Shown here in pieces: positions 12,543-14,886 of a DNA stretch of 14,886 bases. The stretch comes from CAWKEY01 sp963848675. GTDB lineage: Bacteria > Pseudomonadota > Gammaproteobacteria > Methylococcales > Methylomonadaceae. Location of the stretch: contig CAWKEY010000008.1 of the NCBI GenBank assembly GCA_963848675.1, forward strand, positions 1 through 14,886, read 5' to 3'. Below the pieces are notes generated by a model. The model was not told the origin of the DNA and made no database searches. It worked only from the letters and a program-made list of their open reading frames with translations. Each line of letters starts with the position of its first letter. The stretch's first letter is position 1. The position numbers and the translations under genes are program-made.

Positions 12543-14348
12543 ATGAACTACCGTTATTTGCAATCAAAAATACTGACTCTTGGACTGACGGTGATTGCGG
12601 CATCAGCAGTTCAAGACACGATGGCTGCACCGCCCGCTCCTTTAAATTGGTTAACCGTCGTCAACAACGGCGATTTCATGCCGACAAATACCTGCGACCC
12701 TACGGCGGCAAACCTAACTACCCCTCCGTGCAAAACGTTTAACAGTTATAACCAGCCCTCTGTCAACGCGAAAGGACTGGTGGTGTTTAGGGCGCGGAGC
12801 AAGGGAGGCGAAGGCGGTGGTGGGGGTGAAGGCGAAACTGTCGCAGAAATAGCTGGTGATGGTGGTTCCGAAGGAGGTAACCAACCTGTGCATGGGGTCT
12901 ATACACGCAACATGGCTGCAAACGGCCCCTTAGTCAAAATATTGGATCGCAACACCGAGGTTCCCCAACCCAACAATGCACATTATTCGCCAGCCAACCT
13001 TCTGCTGACCACCTTCATCGAGCCGCCGTCCTTCCCACGCATCGATATTGGAACAAACACCATCGCCACTCGTGGCAATCATCAGCCGGTTTGGGAGCAT
13101 AGCCTACCGGATAACTCTGAGACGAGAGCAGGTACCACCGGCATCTACACCAATCCCTTCGGTTCCTTGATCACCGGCGCCAGCAAGCTCGGATCGGTTT
13201 TGGAATTCTCGTTCTTTCAGGTCCCTGAAGTTCCCGGTACGCCCTTCGACGTGTTCCCGGGGGCGCCTGCGGTGACCGACGGCACTACCATAGTCTTCAA
13301 AGGAAATTATACGGCAGCTGGCAGCAAGACTGGGGTGTACTACCGCGACCTTGTGAACACACCGATCCCGCTTACAGCTGGCAACTCGCTCGCTCCAGCC
13401 GGCGGTAGCAACCCTGTCGTGTTGATAGCCAACAATACCGACACCCTCATTCCGGGTACCGCATCAGTATTCGGTTCCACGGCGCCACCCAGCGCAGCTG
13501 GCCGCCAAGCGGTGTTCACTGGTTTCGTCAAAGAAGAGGACCCGATACAAGGAGGGGGCATCTACCTGGCCCCGCTAACGGGACCGACGCCGCCGCTCAC
13601 GACACTCGTCAGTATCGATTCACGGGTACCCGGAGAGAACAGTAGAGCCACATTCAACAAGCTTGGCGAAGGTCTCTCCTTCGACGGGCGCTTCGTGGCC
13701 TTCTGGGGCGCTTGGGGTGGTGAGACCAAGACCATCGTCCTGCAGTGCCGTGCCGAGGGCAACGCTGGCCGAGTGGCCTACTGCAATCAGCAGCATCCGA
13801 ACGGCTTTGCAACAACCGTCCCCGTGCATCAAGGCATCTTTGTTCATGACACTAAAACTAAAGCCACCATCGCAGTCGCCAAGACACCGACGGATTTCGA
13901 TGACTTCGTGTACTGGAACTTTTCGGGCCGGACCCCTGGCACGGGTGAAGGAGACGACGACGGCGAGCTGGCGCGCTGGCGCTCCGCGAGCTTCGTGGCC
14001 GTTTCTGGGATGGTCGACGGGAGCCTGACCGACGCGACCTTCCACGCAGCTTTCAAGGCGAGGTCTGGTGAAGTAGTTAACGGTGCCTACATTGATCCGA
14101 TGGATGGTATCTATCTCAGGAAAGGACCGGGGCAATCGCAGATTCTCACCGTGGTCGAGACAGGCATGAACGGCACACTGCTCGACACTGAAGCTATTGA
14201 TCCTGAAACGAGCGCAATCCTTCCTATCACGGAGATGGGCATCGAGCGTGATGGTTTCCGCGGCAACTCATTGGTCGTCAACGTGAGCATGGGCACAGAA
14301 GAAGCAGGCTGGGCAGGGATCTACCTGACGCACGTAGCGAAACCTTAA
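12543..14348 (+). CDS. Exported protein with seven repeat units, probable beta-propeller
   Basis: The ATG at 12543 follows AGAGGA at 12529-12534. The 601-residue product begins with a signal peptide (cleavage near residue 28, MAAPPAP). A motif G-[VI]-[YF] closing a strand occurs seven times: residues 118, 200, 264, 339, 431, 522 and 592 (for example HGVYTRN, TGVYYRD, GGIYLAP, QGIFVHD, DGIYLRK, AGIYLTH). Most are preceded 15-40 residues earlier by a strand such as LVVFRA, IVFKGNY, AVFTGF or FVAFWGAW. Seven units of 64-92 residues suggest a seven-bladed beta-propeller in the periplasm or outside the cell. Cys51/Cys63 and Cys402/Cys414 are possible disulfides. A Gly/Glu-rich insert (about 87-113) interrupts the first unit. 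No catalytic motif is evident, so binding or structure is as likely as enzyme activity. The downstream hairpin may end the transcript. Confidence 0.85.
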   Translation: MNYRYLQSKILTLGLTVIAASAVQDTMAAPPAPLNWLTVVNNGDFMPTNTCDPTAANLTTPPCKTFNSYNQPSVNAKGLVVFRARSKGGEGGGGGEGETVAEIAGDGGSEGGNQPVHGVYTRNMAANGPLVKILDRNTEVPQPNNAHYSPANLLLTTFIEPPSFPRIDIGTNTIATRGNHQPVWEHSLPDNSETRAGTTGIYTNPFGSLITGASKLGSVLEFSFFQVPEVPGTPFDVFPGAPAVTDGTTIVFKGNYTAAGSKTGVYYRDLVNTPIPLTAGNSLAPAGGSNPVVLIANNTDTLIPGTASVFGSTAPPSAAGRQAVFTGFVKEEDPIQGGGIYLAPLTGPTPPLTTLVSIDSRVPGENSRATFNKLGEGLSFDGRFVAFWGAWGGETKTIVLQCRAEGNAGRVAYCNQQHPNGFATTVPVHQGIFVHDTKTKATIAVAKTPTDFDDFVYWNFSGRTPGTGEGDDDGELARWRSASFVAVSGMVDGSLTDATFHAAFKARSGEVVNGAYIDPMDGIYLRKGPGQSQILTVVETGMNGTLLDTEAIDPETSAILPITEMGIERDGFRGNSLVVNVSMGTEEAGWAGIYLTHVAKP

Positions 14349-14363
14349 AAAACCACGCTATCC

Positions 14364-14420
14364 TCACGACTTGAGTTTCGTGTCCCGATCAAGGGACGCG
14401 AAAACTATTTCAGGTCGTGA
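14364..14420. repeat. Long two-part hairpin after the propeller gene
   Basis: TCACGAC (14364-14370) pairs with GTCGTGA (14414-14420). Inside, TTTCGTGTCCC (14376-14386) pairs with GGGACGCGAAA (14393-14403), with one G-T pair and a GATCAA loop. The 57-base structure has no T-tract, so it is either an atypical terminator, an mRNA 3' stabiliser or a structured element of the next gene's leader. Confidence 0.6.
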
Positions 14421-14501
14421 ACTTGGCATTTGAGCAAACAGGTTTGTGGGACAGGTAAAAAATGAATGTTTTCACAAACCATTATCCATGAGGTTTAAAC
14501 C

Positions 14502-14861
14502 ATGAGCATGAAACACCTGAACCATGCCGGTATTACCGGCCTATTTCTGTTTGCATTCGCGTCTGCCGCGTTTGCCGAAACAGAACAACCTCGCGTACAG
14601 CAACAGCAGCAGATTCAACAGCAGCGCGAGCAGATTCAGAGCCGCGAACACATGCCGTCTGATCAAGGGTTACAACAACGCGAACAGACCCGCACCATGA
14701 CGGAAGAGCAGGAACGTTTGCATCAGCAACAGCAAATGCAAATGCAACAACATCAGCAAATGCAGGAGAGAGCTCAGCAGAAAGATATGATGCAGAAAGG
14801 AGACCAGAGAATGGGGCCGCATGGCGGCGGCATGGGCGGAGGTGGTGGTCGCGGCCGGTAA
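14502..14861 (+). CDS. Hypothetical exported glutamine-rich protein
   Basis: This is a small predicted periplasmic or secreted protein of 119 residues. The ATG at 14502 follows TGAGG at about 14489-14493. The signal peptide (hydrophobic ITGLFLFAFASAAFA) would be cut after residue 25, leaving a start of ETEQPRV. The body is almost entirely Gln, Glu, Arg and Met (QQQQQIQQQREQIQ, later HQQQQMQMQQHQQMQERAQQ). This is the composition of a long amphipathic helix or coiled coil, and the many Met and His residues could bind metal such as copper. The tail is GPHGGGMGGGGGRGR. No family is recognised; low-complexity sequence makes homology calls unsafe. The window ends 25 bases after its stop, so its downstream context is not visible. 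Confidence 0.75.
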   Translation: MSMKHLNHAGITGLFLFAFASAAFAETEQPRVQQQQQIQQQREQIQSREHMPSDQGLQQREQTRTMTEEQERLHQQQQMQMQQHQQMQERAQQKDMMQKGDQRMGPHGGGMGGGGGRGR

Positions 14862-14886
14862 AAAATTATCGGGGCCTCGATCCATG

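Overview
The window looks like chromosomal DNA of a gammaproteobacterium of moderate GC. Its protein sequences read as gammaproteobacterial. The several families of small palindromic intergenic repeats resemble those I associate with Methylococcales-type methanotrophs, but no lineage marker gene is present, so the taxonomic guess is weak.

Positions 1-8871 are a sulfur-assimilation region. On the + strand there is a sulfate ABC transporter operon (sbp, cysT, cysW, cysA), then a headless remnant of a CysB-type LysR regulator, then an alanine dehydrogenase. On the - strand lies a pair of small YeeE/YedE (PmpA/PmpB-type) membrane proteins that probably move a reduced sulfur compound. Back on the + strand come cysK (O-acetylserine sulfhydrylase) and, overlapping its stop codon, a wrecked serine acetyltransferase (epsC/cysE type). 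Import of sulfate and the last step of cysteine synthesis are intact. The local regulator and the local supplier of O-acetylserine are broken, so those functions must come from elsewhere if they persist. Palindromic repeats sit in nearly every gap of the first 6.4 kb, one of them directly before the break in the cysB remnant.

The most interesting signal is a pair of related 5' leaders, one before cysK (about 7484-7597) and one before a PAS-PAS-LuxR regulator (about 9143-9239). They share an identical 25-base motif that can fold into a small hairpin, and their upstream sequences align without gaps for over 40 bases. In the cysK leader the motif's 3' end is also the 5' arm of a strong intrinsic terminator. 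In the second leader the motif's 5' end can pair across the ribosome binding site. This is the arrangement expected of a cis-acting RNA switch used once for transcription and once for translation. I do not recognise it as a known riboswitch class.

Positions 9240-14861 hold the PAS-LuxR regulator followed by four predicted exported proteins of unknown function: a low-GC 171-residue protein, a 290-residue protein with a nine-glycine tail, a 601-residue protein with seven repeat units that suggest a beta-propeller, and a glutamine-rich 119-residue protein. The last three all carry glycine runs. Whether the regulator controls them is not shown by the sequence.
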